64,000 nt of DNA, from positions 46,373,915 through 46,437,914 of the forward strand of contig CM060175.1 of the NCBI GenBank assembly GCA_030549775.1, read 5' to 3'. The first letter of the stretch is position 1; the number at the start of each line of letters is the position of its first letter. Positions 35,601 through 47,000 of this stretch are shown piece by piece. The notes under the pieces were generated by a model that saw only the letters and a list, made by a program, of their open reading frames with translations, did no database searches and was not told the DNA's origin. The position numbers and the translations under genes are program-made. The stretch comes from Tamarix chinensis (Eukaryota; Streptophyta; Magnoliopsida; Caryophyllales; Tamaricaceae).

Positions 35601-37342
35601 GTAACATGGTAATTTATCAAATAAGAAAGGGTGACGTAGTGATTTTATATGTAAAAGGGTAAATAAGTAGGGCTGTATCCAGTATATCATTATGATTGTG
35701 GAATTCGTAACATGGCTCTAATAGTGTTGATTAACGAGGTAAGAATGTTTGATGATTAGTAAGTATCGCGAGAATGAGTTTTAATTCGGAATTAGATGAG
35801 TTTAGGATGGCCTTAATGATTCTCCTATGTTACTTTGGATGACCATCTGAATAAGAAATTTTTGATGATATCTAAACGATTAAAAGAGGATAATTATCGT
35901 ATTGTTGTGTTTTTGTGATCACTATTAATTAAGATATTAATACTTAAAGTGAAAGACCTCGAGATCGGGAATGGTGACTCCTTAGGGGTCGCTACCCTAA
36001 GGACGTGGTTTAGTCCACGATGGTTTGGTATTTGCTGGTGTGCCTTTGAGCCCCAGCCAGGCCCTATATCTACTCTATCTAGCTCTACGGACCTAGTTAG
36101 GGGGTATGCATACTTAAGGATTAGGTGTCCTTGTCGGTAGGGTACTGAGTTAGCTTTATGCACCAGTACGACCAGGGTACCTTTGCGTCCCTGGGTTACT
36201 AGTTGAAGGGTACTGAGTTGCTGTTATGCGCCAGTGCGACCGGTGTACCTTTGTGTCCGGGTTATTGATCTCCCTATCGAGGCAAATAAATATGATTGAT
36301 GTGCTGATTTTAAGAAAGGAAAGATACTATAATTGAAAGTGGAATATTAATGAGCCGGGCCCAGCGATTTATGATATTGAGTACCGGTCCACCGGTTATA
36401 ATAGTGGCCAGGAGCGTTGTGCCCTGGGTGATGATTCTTTATATATCCCGGTCCACCGGTTATAATAGTGGCCAGGAGCGTTGTGCCCTGGGTGATGATT
36501 CTTTATATATCCCGGTCCACCGGTTATAATAGTGGCCAGGAGCGTTGTGCCCTGGATGATGATTTTATATTCCGGTCCACCGGCAATAATAGTGGAGGTC
36601 CCGAGCTCAATAAAAATTTATTGTGAATGAGTTATGGAAAAATACTAGTCCTTGAGACTGTTGATTAATGGCCTCAAGGCCGAAAAATATCTCGATTACT
36701 GATCATGGCCTATTTGATATTGGTTGATTGATTATGGAATATATGAAAGTGAATTTTACGTATACGCCATTAATGTATGATTGAGTTATTGGATGTACAA
36801 AGAATTGGATCTGAATACCATGTTTCTACCTATGGTCATATCTGAATGTAGTAGTATCATGTGTAATATGTGTGCCTGTATTTTAAGTGCGTTTTTAAAG
36901 GGTTACTCAGTACCGTAGTACTGAAGGGTTCCCTTCATGGGGCCCCTGCCTATTCAATGGGTAGTACCCCTTGCAGGTTGTGTTTCAGGTGCTATTCAAG
37001 TGGGCCATTGGGGAGAGCGTAAGGTACTGTCCGGAAATTCTTTTAGGGTTTTAATTTGTCTCATTTAAATTCAACGTATTGTTATTTCGTAATCACCGTG
37101 ATTGAATGTTTTCTCTTGTAAAGTATTTACTGTACTACTCTGGTATTCAAATGCTTAAGTTCTCGTGAAATTTTATTTTACTCCTTTAGCCTTAGCACTT
37201 AGTACTGGAACGGTATGAGTGAACCGGTCTGGTACTAAGTGTGGCGGTAATACTCCCAAAAATTCACGGTTTATTAAATCGCTTCCGCAATTATCTTTCA
37301 ATAAAATGAAATTTTTCAGTAGTGAATTTTGGGGGTGTTACA
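32685..37342 (+). repeat. 3' LTR of the gag-only element (4658 bp)
   Basis: Nearly identical to 26272-30932. I noted about 17 differences, mostly single-base changes in homopolymer length (for example near 33078, 35160, 35668, 36258 and 36934), with a few substitutions such as A/G in the minisatellite. The ORFs at 33082-34056, 35894-36163 and others repeat those of the 5' LTR and are not genes. Confidence 0.93.
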
Positions 37343-37482
37343 GAATATATGTGAGATGCTTGCCACTAATAGAGTGTATTTCTCAAATCTTCCATGCGAC
37401 GCCCATTGAGCAATTAGGAGTATCGCTAACCTTATACCCTCTCAGTCTCTTTTTGGACCATATGTCTCCTTATCTAATTTCT
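37343..37482 (-). pseudogene. Tat-like gag, middle piece (2 of 3)
   Basis: 140 bp between the 11-kb element (its TSD is 37343-37347) and the family-A solo LTR (its TSD TTTCT is 37478-37482). The minus strand reads 'SHGRFEKYTLLVASISHIF', matching the 'F..YTPL......I' block of Tat-lineage Gag, and runs in frame into 26271 ('NVENDR'). This joins piece 1 (45911-47000) to piece 3 (25400-26271). Confidence 0.65.
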
Positions 37483-40400
37483 TGTAACACTCCCATATAG
37501 AAATTTTTTTTGTAAAATATTACAAAAGTAGAAATAAAAGATAATCCCATGACAAATGGAGTTCTATCACTACACCTAACATATGATAGACATCAACCAC
37601 CCATCCCAATTTTAGATACAAGGTTAAAAAAAACCAACCAAGCCAAGTACAAGAATAAAACTAGAGTGCAAAAGAAAATAAATTCAAGACATGAAAGTTA
37701 AGGTTTACAACCTAAGGCTATGAAAGCTTAAAATCAGTGCAAAATACTCAATGGGAAAAGCATTAACCATAGAAAAATGGTTATGAGGGAAAATACCCCC
37801 AGTCACTTAAGGATATAAGGGGAAACATCACCAAAATTGCTTACACTCATATAACCTAACTATAGTGGAGATAAGGTTAGACTACTCATTGATCATCCTC
37901 AAAAATCTACATAAGGCCTCCTACTTGTGAGATTGATTAGGGGATTCCAACAGAAGCCTCATCAGTATGCATACATACTGGGTAAACCAATCTATCCCTA
38001 TCATGTGAGCCATAGTACAGGTGAGGCCATATAACATGTTCTTGATACTAAAATGTATATATTATACTCCTACTGTGCTAATCGCATACCATCGCAGAAG
38101 GGTATTAAGGAAATGAACATGTGGGCATACACCTACGACTCTTAATCAATAGATTCATATAGAAGGATGATTATGGTTGCACTTTAATATAGATTATGTG
38201 ATAATACATTAAAAATGTTGAAAAAAGGGAGTTATATAACCATAGAACACACTCTAGGGATAAATATGGCAGCGCATGTTGTATGTAGGTATGTGCGTTC
38301 TCACATACAAGCACACACATATATAGATCATGATGAGTGATGCTACATTATACATCCAATGGAACACTTAACAATAGAACATTTAAGGAATGTAAATGTA
38401 GGTTACATGATACACTAAGCCATCCAGTTATTATATTTTATTAAGGTGGTAATATCATTCGTTTATACAAATTTAATGGGTGATGAACAGGATTATACAA
38501 TCATTCACAACTTGAGTAGAGTGAAAGCTCTTAAACACTTATAAGGGAAAAACCAAGTATCACATTAGTAATATATCGAGTGTATATAAAGTAATGCAAT
38601 ACCATTTAATACACTTATAGGATTCAATCAGATTATTTTAGGTGAGTATCTAATTCCTTTATAACAATTTATTAAGCAAAGGTGGGATTATTTTCTATTT
38701 TCTCTCAATAGTCATATAAGCTAACCTAAATAAATGGACATAATGTCTTGAACAAATATGAGTTTATGGGTTCCAAGAACTAGTTATGTAGACTAGTCAG
38801 CGGTCTTAGAGACTATTTGATTGGTTAGGGCATAGCCAAACCCTCCACAATGGTGGAAATCCAACCGATCGGCTAATCCTATTGATTGATTGTTTTGAAA
38901 ACCAATCAATCGGTTTAGTTAAATCGATCAATGGGTCTAAGAAGGGGCTATAACTATTGGGTCATAGATCAACTGGCCAATCAATTGACTCATCTTGGAA
39001 CTATTTGATTTGTTTAGCCAAACTAGCCAATGGGTTTAACCCAAGACTAAGACCATTAAAGTTACAAGATAGCCAATTAATTGGTCTACTAGACTAGTGT
39101 ATCAATCCCAAGGACTAGTTGATGGGTCATGGTGAAATATCGATTGGTTGGGGCGAAAACAACCCCACCACCAAGCACATTACACACAATCAAATTCTAT
39201 AGTATTCACTTAATCAATCTGAACATCAATCTTAGGTCATTTAAGGCTATAAACAACAACATTCACTAGTAAACTAGTGACATACCAAAATCAACCTAGA
39301 ATCTCAATGGCACATCAAACACATGTTTACACCTAATGGAATTAATAAAAGTGCTAAGAAATCATATGTCATGTTCTTTCTATGTTAGGCCATCATGCAG
39401 AAAAACTTATACATCAAATTACACATGTTAATGCCATTGAAATAATTAGAATACAAAGGATAATTATGATAATTTAAATCATACCCATAAGTCTTATGCA
39501 TAAAAGACTCAAGTTAGACTTTCTACCAATCTTCTATTTATCAAATATTGACATTTTTAAACATATTTTCATCTCTAATACTTATACATGCACATAAATG
39601 CATAACATACACTAAAATTGCTCATACAATTTTCCACAAAAATAGGAAAGATAATGGTTTATCTCAAGAAAAGACACCAAAGATCAAAAGTTTGCTTAAC
39701 TAAAAATACCTTTAAAATCAAATAAAAATCAAAGACAAGGAGAGGAATTAAAGAGATACCACCTCCTTAAGAAGAACATAGAAAACCCATAATATACTAT
39801 TAATCCCTCACACTTTTTTCTAAAGCTAACCCTATCTTGTTTAAGGAGAGAATAAGAAGGAGATAGATGGAGGATTAGAAGAGGAAAGAAGAATCATAAC
39901 AAAACACCAAAGAAAGGAGTGTGGGCAAAGTAAGTGTGAAGAAAAATAGGGAAGTTTAGAGGTTTAGGAAGAAGGAAGGTGATTAAGGACTTTAATTAAA
40001 ATTACTAAGGGCTTCTAGTAGAAAAAGAAGCATAAGGAGGTGTAAAAATTGAGACCCCATACCCAAGCTCACTTATAACACCCCAAAATTTACTATTTTT
40101 TTTAAATGAAAGCCATACATTTAAAACCTGTGAATTTCGGGAATGCTAGTGCCATACTTAGTACTAGATCGGTTCACTCCTATCGTTCCAATACCTAGTT
40201 CTAAGGCTAGAAAGCATTATTGTCAAACTTAAATTAATACTTAAACCAAGAGTACATAAAAGAAAAACTAGAAGAGTCATAGCATAGAAATCAGAGTACG
40301 CGTAAAAGTTTACATAATCCAAAGTATGTAATCAAAGTTCCTTGAAAGGAATAATGCCTACAAACGATAGTAGTTTAGTTTTGGGAAATCCAATATAAAA

Positions 40401-42239
40401 AAGAAACAATATAAAGAAATAGAATAACATAAGGAGATAATTTGGGCATGCCACTCCCGATCTTCGAGCCAAGCACACACTCAACACTCAACCCCGCCTA
40501 GTGCCTCATGAACATTGAATGCATCAAAATAAGCATCACCCACCTACACAAAGTTAGAGGGGTCTTCTGCTCTTGGGAATGAGCAGCACCCATAAAAGAG
40601 GTGGTTAGTACTCTACGTACAGAGCAAGGTAAACGTGCACTAGGGTCAACACATAAGAGCACATAATTCAACACGATAATATAACGACCTACAATCACTT
40701 TAGATAAATAATAAATAATGGCCATTTATAGTCCATATTAATTAATTAATTAATTAATCTCTTATAGGTACTCATTTTACACCATGCTTTTTATCAAATC
40801 CATGTGAGTACGGGAACCCTACTATTATAGTTGGTGGACCGGAAACACACAGGGCACAATGCACCTGACCACTATTATTTGTGGGTGGATCGATCTCATA
40901 TAGGGTATGAAGCTCCTGACCGCTATTATTCACTAGTGGAACAGTCTAACCCCGACTCTCATGGTATTTCACTGTAAGTACTTAGCGTCTTTCCCATATC
41001 TTAACACAATTATGTTTGGTTTGTTGAGCACAAATCCCCCACTATTATAATCGGTGGATCGAAAACATACAAGGCATAAAGCTCCTAACTACTATTATTG
41101 CCAGTAGACCGGAAACATATAGGGCATAAAGCTCCTAACCACTATTATTCGCCGGTGGACCGATTTGGGCCCGGCTCAACAATCTTCTACTTTACATGAT
41201 TAATTTTTTACCGTGTCTTATTCAGAAGTCTCACTCTAGACATGCATGACTAACTCTCTCTATACTTATCATCCAAAACACCCATCCCATATCATAAGAC
41301 TCCTGCGCCGCCTAATGCCCCAATAACCTTTCCTCCTTACCCTAGGTCATACTAGTGGCCTAACTCCCAAGTACGTGGGTCAAGGCTCACTACTTTGCAC
41401 CTCCAAGTCCACTCACTGCCTCTCTCTAGGGTTTTCTCTAGAAATCCTAATTTAGGCCTATGCAGCCCATCCTTCTTCACCTCTCACAACCCAAACTATT
41501 TTAACACCCCATACATCATAGTCCTTAGATTCCACCCTCATCATTACGCTTTACTCCCCAAGTACTCGTGTGATAACGAAACCCTAGATAGGCACACCAA
41601 ACCCTAATTGGTCATACCAAACCCTAGCTTCCTCATTTCCACATGTCACCCCTCCATGTCTCACCATGGAATTCTTATTTTTCCATGCTAATCATGCTCA
41701 CCCCTCACATGATAATTTCCATATTCATCTTGTATTCTACTCACCCTCATTTAATTCTATTTTTACCACCTTCTCAGATTAGGGTTTTCTCTCAAACCCT
41801 ACCTTAGTCTCTTATGTACCCTTATACCATCCTAAGTACTATTTTTCACCCAAAGCCTCCAAACACCCAAACAACTCTTCCATTACCTTCCTCACACCCC
41901 AAGTCAACTTTTCAAATGTAAATTTTACTCCCATGCAAACTTTAACCTTCCCATGAAAACCTTCGAACTTTCTCATGCAAAACCCTAAAATTCTCCCATA
42001 CAAAATCCTAGATTCTTCCATACTAAATCATAGATTAGATTCTCTCATGCAACACCATAGATTCTTGCATACGAAATCCTAGATTCTCCCACTCTTTTGT
42101 TTTATTTAAAAACCCCTTAACTACACCCTTACCTAATACGACACTGGTCTTGGAGCACGCTCCTACCCCTCCTTAGGGTTTTGATTGGTCTCACCTATAT
42201 GAGGGAAAAGCTAAAGATTAGATTCCCTCCTACCAAAAA

Positions 42240-42640
42240 TACTATTATTTTCTAATTTATTATAAGATTAGGGTTTTAGATAAAATAATAATAATATAAT
42301 AATAACACTAACTAAATAATAATTTTGCTAAAGATAAAAGTAATAATAGTAATATTATAAAAGATGATAATGCAAAGTTTAAAGATTTTACCCTAATAAT
42401 AATAATCATACTAAAAATAATAATGATGATGATGATAATAATAATAATGATGATGATGATGATGATAACCATATACTAATATTATTAATAATCGAAATAA
42501 AAACAAAATGGGGCTTTGGCCCTCTATAGTGATAATAATAATATAATAATAATAATAATAATAATAACATTATTATTAATAATAATAATAATTGATAATA
42601 CTCGAATAATAGAAATATAATAAAATTAAATAAATAAAGC
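42240..42640. repeat. AAT/GAT trinucleotide-rich stretch
   Basis: Imperfect (AAT)n, (GAT)n and (TAA)n runs within the LTR. The matching zone in the related plus-strand LTR is 52120-52700 (TTA-rich), so this is a family trait and not random. Confidence 0.7.
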
Positions 42641-42647
42641 TTGTATA

Positions 42648-43160
42648 CACTACAAGAAAACTCTTTTATAGCAACAAAACTTTTGCAACGACAACACTTT
42701 GTTGTTGCGAAAAATGTCCTTTGGCAACGACAATTTTATGACGTTACAAAAAGTTGTTGCCAAAAATAATTCATTTATATAATAATTATTAGGAAATTTT
42801 TTGCAACGACATTTGTCATTGCAATATATATGATAGTTTATTTACAACGACATTTATATGTTGCAATATACATAATATTTTTGCAACGACTTTTTGTTGT
42901 TACAAAATGTTGATTGAATTTATCGCAACGACTATACTTGTTGCGAATGTTTAGATTATTTTAACATAATGATATATATTTTTTTGCAACGACAAATGTC
43001 GTTGCAATATAAGTGATAGTTTATTCGCAACGACATTTATATGTTGCAATATATAAAATGATTTTGCAACGACTCTTTTTGTTGCAAAATGTTGATTGAA
43101 TTTATCATAACGACTATACTTGTTGCGAATGTTTAGATTATTTTAACGTAATGATATATA

Positions 43161-43201
<41 letters not shown>

Positions 43202-44461
43202 ATTTTTTTTTTTTTTTTTTTTTTTTGCAACGACATTTTTTGTTGCAATATATGTGATAGTTTATTCGCAACGACATTTCTATATTGCAATATATAAAAT
43301 GTTTTTGCAACGACTTTTTGTTGTTGCAAAATGTTGATTAAATTTATCGCAACGACTATACTTGTCGCGAATGTTTAGATTATTTTAACGTAATGATATA
43401 TATATATATTTATTATATATATTATATATATATATATTTTGCAACGACAAATGTCGTTACAATATATGTGATAGTATATTCGCAACGACATTTATATGTT
43501 GCAATATACAAAATATTTTTACAACGACTTTTTTGTTGTAAAATATTGATTAAATTTATTGCAACAACTATACTTGTTGCAGATATTTATATTATTTTAA
43601 TGCAATAACTTTATTATTCCAATTATGTATTTTTTGCAATGATAAAGTGTAATTCCCTCAAATTGAGTGGAATGTTATAAGGATTGATATGCTTACTTAT
43701 ATCAATATAGGATACAATCCTTATGGTGATTCTGTCCGAAGAACTCAACAGTTAAGCGTGCTTGCTCTGGAGTAATATTTAGGATGGGTGACCCTCCTGG
43801 GAAGTTTCAGAAAAGACTTGTGTTGATCTGTAGGGCTAGTCGATCAATCCAAAAACGTCGACTCGGGATGTCAGAAATTTGTGGGTCTCGGGTGCTATCA
43901 GGTGGCGCCTATGTGCTCGTATTGACTCGTGATATTTTGTAATTTTTTGTTTATAAAGTTTATTCAATTTTTGTCAACAACATAAGTCGTTGCAATTAAT
44001 GTGTTTTTGCAACGACAAATATTGTTTCTCTAATATGCTATTTTTTTTGCAACAACTTTTGTTGTTGCAAATAAAAGCTTTCACAACGACATAATTTGTT
44101 GCCAAAATAAAACCATTTTTTGTCAACAACAAAGGTCGTTGCTAATTATAGGTTTTTGCAACGACATAAATTGTTGCCGAAGTAGGATCCATATTTTGCA
44201 ACGACAAAAGTCGTTGCAATATATAAACACATGTAGTTAGATAAAGTGATGTATTGCAACGACATTTATTTGGCAACGATAATTTATGTTGCAGTTAATT
44301 ACTTTTTACAACGACCATTGTCGTTGCTTTATTTTTTTGCAACGCCATGACGCGCAACGACCCTGCAACAAAAAATGTCGTTGCGATATATATTTTTTGC
44401 AACGACTTTCTATCTTTTGCAACAAAAACTGTCGTTGCTAAAAATGGACTTTTTTGTAGTG
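42648..44461. mobile_element. Non-autonomous CACTA transposon (1814 bp)
   Basis: Starts CACTACAAGAAAA and ends TTTTTTGTAGTG, with a 3-bp TSD ATA on both sides (42645-42647 and 44462-44464). Many copies of the subterminal motif GCAACGAC / GTCGTTGC occur in both orientations, as expected for En/Spm-type transposase binding. Four internal repeats of ~185-240 bp start near 42803, 42986, 43227 and 43441, and length differences come from AT and T runs. There is no transposase ORF. A 5S-rRNA-like segment lies in the middle. The ORFs of 63-71 aa inside are composed of repeats. Confidence 0.9.
43738..43826 (+). pseudogene. 5S rRNA-derived segment inside the CACTA element
   Basis: GAACTCAACAGTTAAGCGTG, then GGAGTAATATTTAGGATGGG, then TGACCCTCCTGGGAAGTT, aligns with plant 5S rRNA from about base 40 to the 3' end, covering the internal promoter (A-box, IE, C-box). 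The first ~40 bases are absent or unrecognisable and there are small indels, so it is not a working 5S gene. It could be a captured 5S fragment or a remnant of a Cassandra-type TRIM, whose LTRs carry 5S sequence; a possible TG start is at 43648, but I found no matching TSD. Confidence 0.75.
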
Positions 44462-45111
44462 ATAATTAGGGTAAAAGGGTTGAGAGGGTTTAGGGTACCA
44501 CTTTGGGTTAGTGGTGATAAACGGCACCGGCGGTGGTGCACGGCAGCTACAGTGGTGGCAGGAAAAAGAGAAGAAAAGAGAGAGAGTTGAATGTTGGAAA
44601 AGCATAGGGAGAAAGAGGGTGGAAGTTGGGTTGTTTATGGTTGCCTAGATGGAGAGAAGTGGAATGAAGGTGGCGGCGCAGCTAAAGGTGGCGGTGCATG
44701 ATGGCAGTTATAGTGGCCGAAAGTGGAGGAAAGAGAGAAAGGGAGGAGGAGAGGAAGGAAGCAACAAAGAAGGGTAGAGGAGGTAGAGGGAAGTCTGCAG
44801 AACAGTTTGGGAGGTGTAGGAGTTAGTGGTCATGGCAGGAGAGGTGGCTAATGGTGGTGCGAAGGGCGGCAAAGGCGGAAGGAAGGGCTGGTCAAGAAGG
44901 TTACTTTGCATGGCCGGGGTGGCTCGTGCAAGGCAAATCAAGGGAGAAGGGAGGTGTAGTTAGTTATATGGTGGTGTAGGGAGTGTTACTGTAGGTGGTT
45001 CGAACGACAGCGTTGGGCAACGGCAACGGCAATGGTGTCTGAAAGGGTGGTGGCATGAGGGGGGTTTTCTAGGTTGGAAATCAAAAGCTCGATCCATGAT
45101 GGTTATGGGGG

Positions 45112-45119
45112 TATTTATA
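45112..45119 (-). promoter_or_regulatory. TATA box of the minus-strand family-B LTR
   Basis: TATAAATA on the minus strand, in the same context (ctataaatacc) as the TATA box at 51568-51575. Confidence 0.45.
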
Positions 45120-45222
45120 GGGCCAATGAAGTGGATAATAAGGAGAAGGAATTGAGGTCATCAATGTTTAGGGGTCATAGGGATGAATTTCTTACTCTAG
45201 AATTTCTAAGAAGAGAGAGAAA

Positions 45223-45444
45223 ATGAAGAAGAAGAAGAAGAAGAAGAAGAAGAAGAAGAAGAAGAAGAAGAAGAAGAAGAAGAAGAAGAAGAAGAAGAAG
45301 AAGAAGAAGAAGAAGAAGAAGAAGAAGAAGAAGAAGAAGAAGAAGAAGAAGAAGAAGAAGAAGAAGAAGAAGAAGAAGAAGAAGAAGAAGAAGAGAAGAA
45401 GAAGAAGAAGAAGAAGAAGAAGAAGAAGAAGAAGAAGAAGAAGA
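45223..45444. repeat. (GAA)n microsatellite, about 220 bp
   Basis: More than 70 GAA/AAG units with a single phase slip near 45393. It lies in the purine-rich U3 of the minus-strand LTR and probably grew from the CT-rich U3 tract. The poly-Lys and poly-Leu/Ser ORFs here are artefacts of the repeat. Confidence 0.97.
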
Positions 45445-45910
45445 TAACGAAGGTGAGGTCATGAAAGTGAATTTAGAAAATTTAGTCTCCATAATTCCAT
45501 TGTAAACTGGTGAAAAGGTTAGGAGGCTCAAATGCTTATTAAAAATTATAAACAAACCACTCAAGATAGTATCTCAATGCTACTAAATTCTTGGGAAAGA
45601 TTTGTAGTGGAAATCATGCCCAAAGAACAACCAGCTGAGTCGAACCAGTTGATTGATATCGCAAAATAAATGATTGGTTGGCCTGATTTCAAAACTCTAA
45701 TATAAGGAAAAAATCTATAGATCAATACCTCCAAATGATTTAACCGGTATCATTGAAAATTATTTATTTTTCAAAATCTAAATGAAGCCTAATAAAAATA
45801 ATACCAACTTTAAAAACACTTCTAAACCATTATTAAACACACTTAGATCACAATCAAATACCAATGTTAACACATATTAAAGGCCATAAAAGTTAGGGTA
45901 TTACATTTCT

Positions 45911-47000
45911 TATTTGGGCATTGAAGGTGTTTCTACTCATCTTATCGTCAATCATATTGCTTTGCTCAACTCTTTGGCATCTGTTCTTTCATGCACATAT
46001 TTTTTCAAAGAAGTGTAAGATTTATGTTTGGTTAAGTAAAAATTATCCACTAACTCTTCATTATTCAGTCATTCGAGGAGGGAATATTGGGTGATGCCAT
46101 TATCTAACTCATCAATCTGTCAAAAATCTTTTTCAAATATGTTGAAATTGACATAATAGATTATATCGGACCTTGAGAAAACCCCATCAAGGAATAAGAA
46201 TCCTTTTTGGGTGATTAGCATGCATCAAAATGCTTTCAAAAGCCATTACAAGGTATAAAAAGGAATTTATTAATTCAACTCTAAGTTTCCCAAACCATTT
46301 CAATAGGGTCACCTTTATAGTGTTAAGGAATGCTTTGCATAACATCTCTTCTCGTTCCCTAGCTAGCAACATAGATTTTTTTTAATACATTCAAACAATC
46401 TTCTAGATTGGTAGAGCCATTGAATGATTCAAAGTTCAATATTCTTATTTATTGTCCTAATGTTTTTGATATGTCCTTTTGCGAAAGGTGTATATTAGTT
46501 AAAACCATTAGTATTATCCTTATTTTCTTTCATTGTGTCCAATGCCTCCTGTACCCTTTGATCTATCATTTTAGTAATTCAATCCTCGTCACCTCCACTA
46601 GTCTAATGGACATCATGCCTCTAGATTTCTTCATCATCTCTGTTAGTTTGTCTGGTATCATGCCTTCTATTTTGGCATCGGTCTATTTTCTCCCTATGTA
46701 TATTAACCTCGTTTCTTGGGCTCTTATGCCTTTTCCACCTACTATGCCTATATCACTTCTATTCCTTTTACCTCTATCATCTTCCATAGATTCTACCTCT
46801 TCTTCTTGGAAGATAATGTTACAAAGCCTAATTCTTGGCTCCCTTTCAGAAAGATTCAAAGCTTCCACCAAATTTTCTTAAAGAGTATATTGTTGAGGTG
46901 TAACATAATGATGTTGATCCATAAGATGAGTTAGTTGCCTAAAGGTGTGCGTAAGAGGAGTGAACATGTTTGAAATCATTCTCTTAAATAGATTCTTGGA
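45911..47000 (-). pseudogene. Tat-like gag, N-terminal piece (1 of 3)
   Basis: The minus-strand ORF at 46187-46372 contains 'LLKWFGKLRVELINSFLYL' and 'FESILMHAN', the Tat/Ogre-type capsid block (W..L....I.SF..L...F). Further left, 'EELVDNFYLTKHKSY' and 'HERTDAKELSKAI' appear in a shifted frame. Upstream, 46683-46871 is Glu/Arg-rich, as in the gag N-terminus. Stops and frameshifts show decay. The reading continues at 37482. The 157-aa plus-strand ORF at 46408-46881 is antisense to gag and has no support of its own. Confidence 0.6.

Larger units (their letters stand above)
26272..37342 (+). mobile_element. Young gag-only LTR retrotransposon (TR-GAG/LARD-like), 11.07 kb
   Basis: A complete element: two LTRs of 4661 and 4658 bp, TG..CA ends, tRNA-Met PBS, an internal region of only 1752 bp with one intact gag ORF, a PPT, and a perfect TSD GAATA. 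There is no protease, RT, RNase H or integrase in any frame, so the element must borrow these from a relative. This layout matches the published class of terminal-repeat retrotransposons with a GAG domain. The LTRs are near-identical, with differences mainly in homopolymer lengths, so insertion is recent. It sits in the gag of a minus-strand Tat-like element. The parent is probably a chromovirus, judged from Gag type, PBS and the pre-PPT hairpin; that is inference. Confidence 0.92.
40074..45450 (-). repeat. Family-B LTR, minus strand, inside the family-A LTR
   Basis: Starts TATAACACCCCAAAATTTAC (the inverse of the LTR end). The conserved hairpin module is at 40150-40210, the TGCTC/GAGCA hairpin at about 40565-40590, CCACTATTAT..GGTGGACCGG repeats at 40825-41165, and a CT-rich block at 41300-42130. 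After the CACTA insertion come a purine-rich U3 with an inverted TATA box (45112-45119) and the GAA run. The U3 edge is unclear: 'aggggtcata' at 45170-45179 resembles a terminus, but I found no TSD. The ORFs at 41395-42021 are not supported. Confidence 0.6.
37483..45905 (-). repeat. Solo LTR, family A, with nested insertions (TSD TTTCT)
   Basis: Begins TGTAACACTCCC and ends TTAGGGTATTACA, with perfect TSDs TTTCT at 37478-37482 and 45906-45910. The family-A parts (37483-40073 and about 45450-45905) carry the LTR phrases seen at 5973-7740 and 18100-20365, such as 'caatcaatcggtttag' at 38900 and 'ggttgattg..' near 45640. An LTR of family B (from 40074) and a CACTA element lie inside. There is no internal coding region of its own. 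The 93-aa ORF at 37219-37500 only spans the junction. Confidence 0.75.

Noticed and set aside
43741..43826. Functional 5S rRNA gene
   Set aside because: The 5' third is missing, and indels are present in the C-box region and 3' stem. It is embedded in a transposon rather than a tandem 5S array.
43648..43960. Exact Cassandra TRIM solo LTR
   Set aside because: A TG start and 5S core are present, but no CA end with a matching 5-bp TSD (TAAAG) could be found, so the boundaries stay open.
40074..45179. Precise right edge of the family-B LTR at 45179
   Set aside because: The string 'aggggtcata' resembles a terminus but lies only 60 bp from the TATA box, and the flanks show no TSD. The edge may be to the right of the GAA tract.
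45175..45564. Poly-Leu/Ser (minus) and poly-Lys (plus) ORFs
   Set aside because: Direct translations of the (GAA)n microsatellite.
46408..46881. 157-aa hydrophobic plus-strand ORF
   Set aside because: It lies antisense to the Tat-like gag remnant; its hydrophobic content follows from the acidic/basic minus-strand reading.
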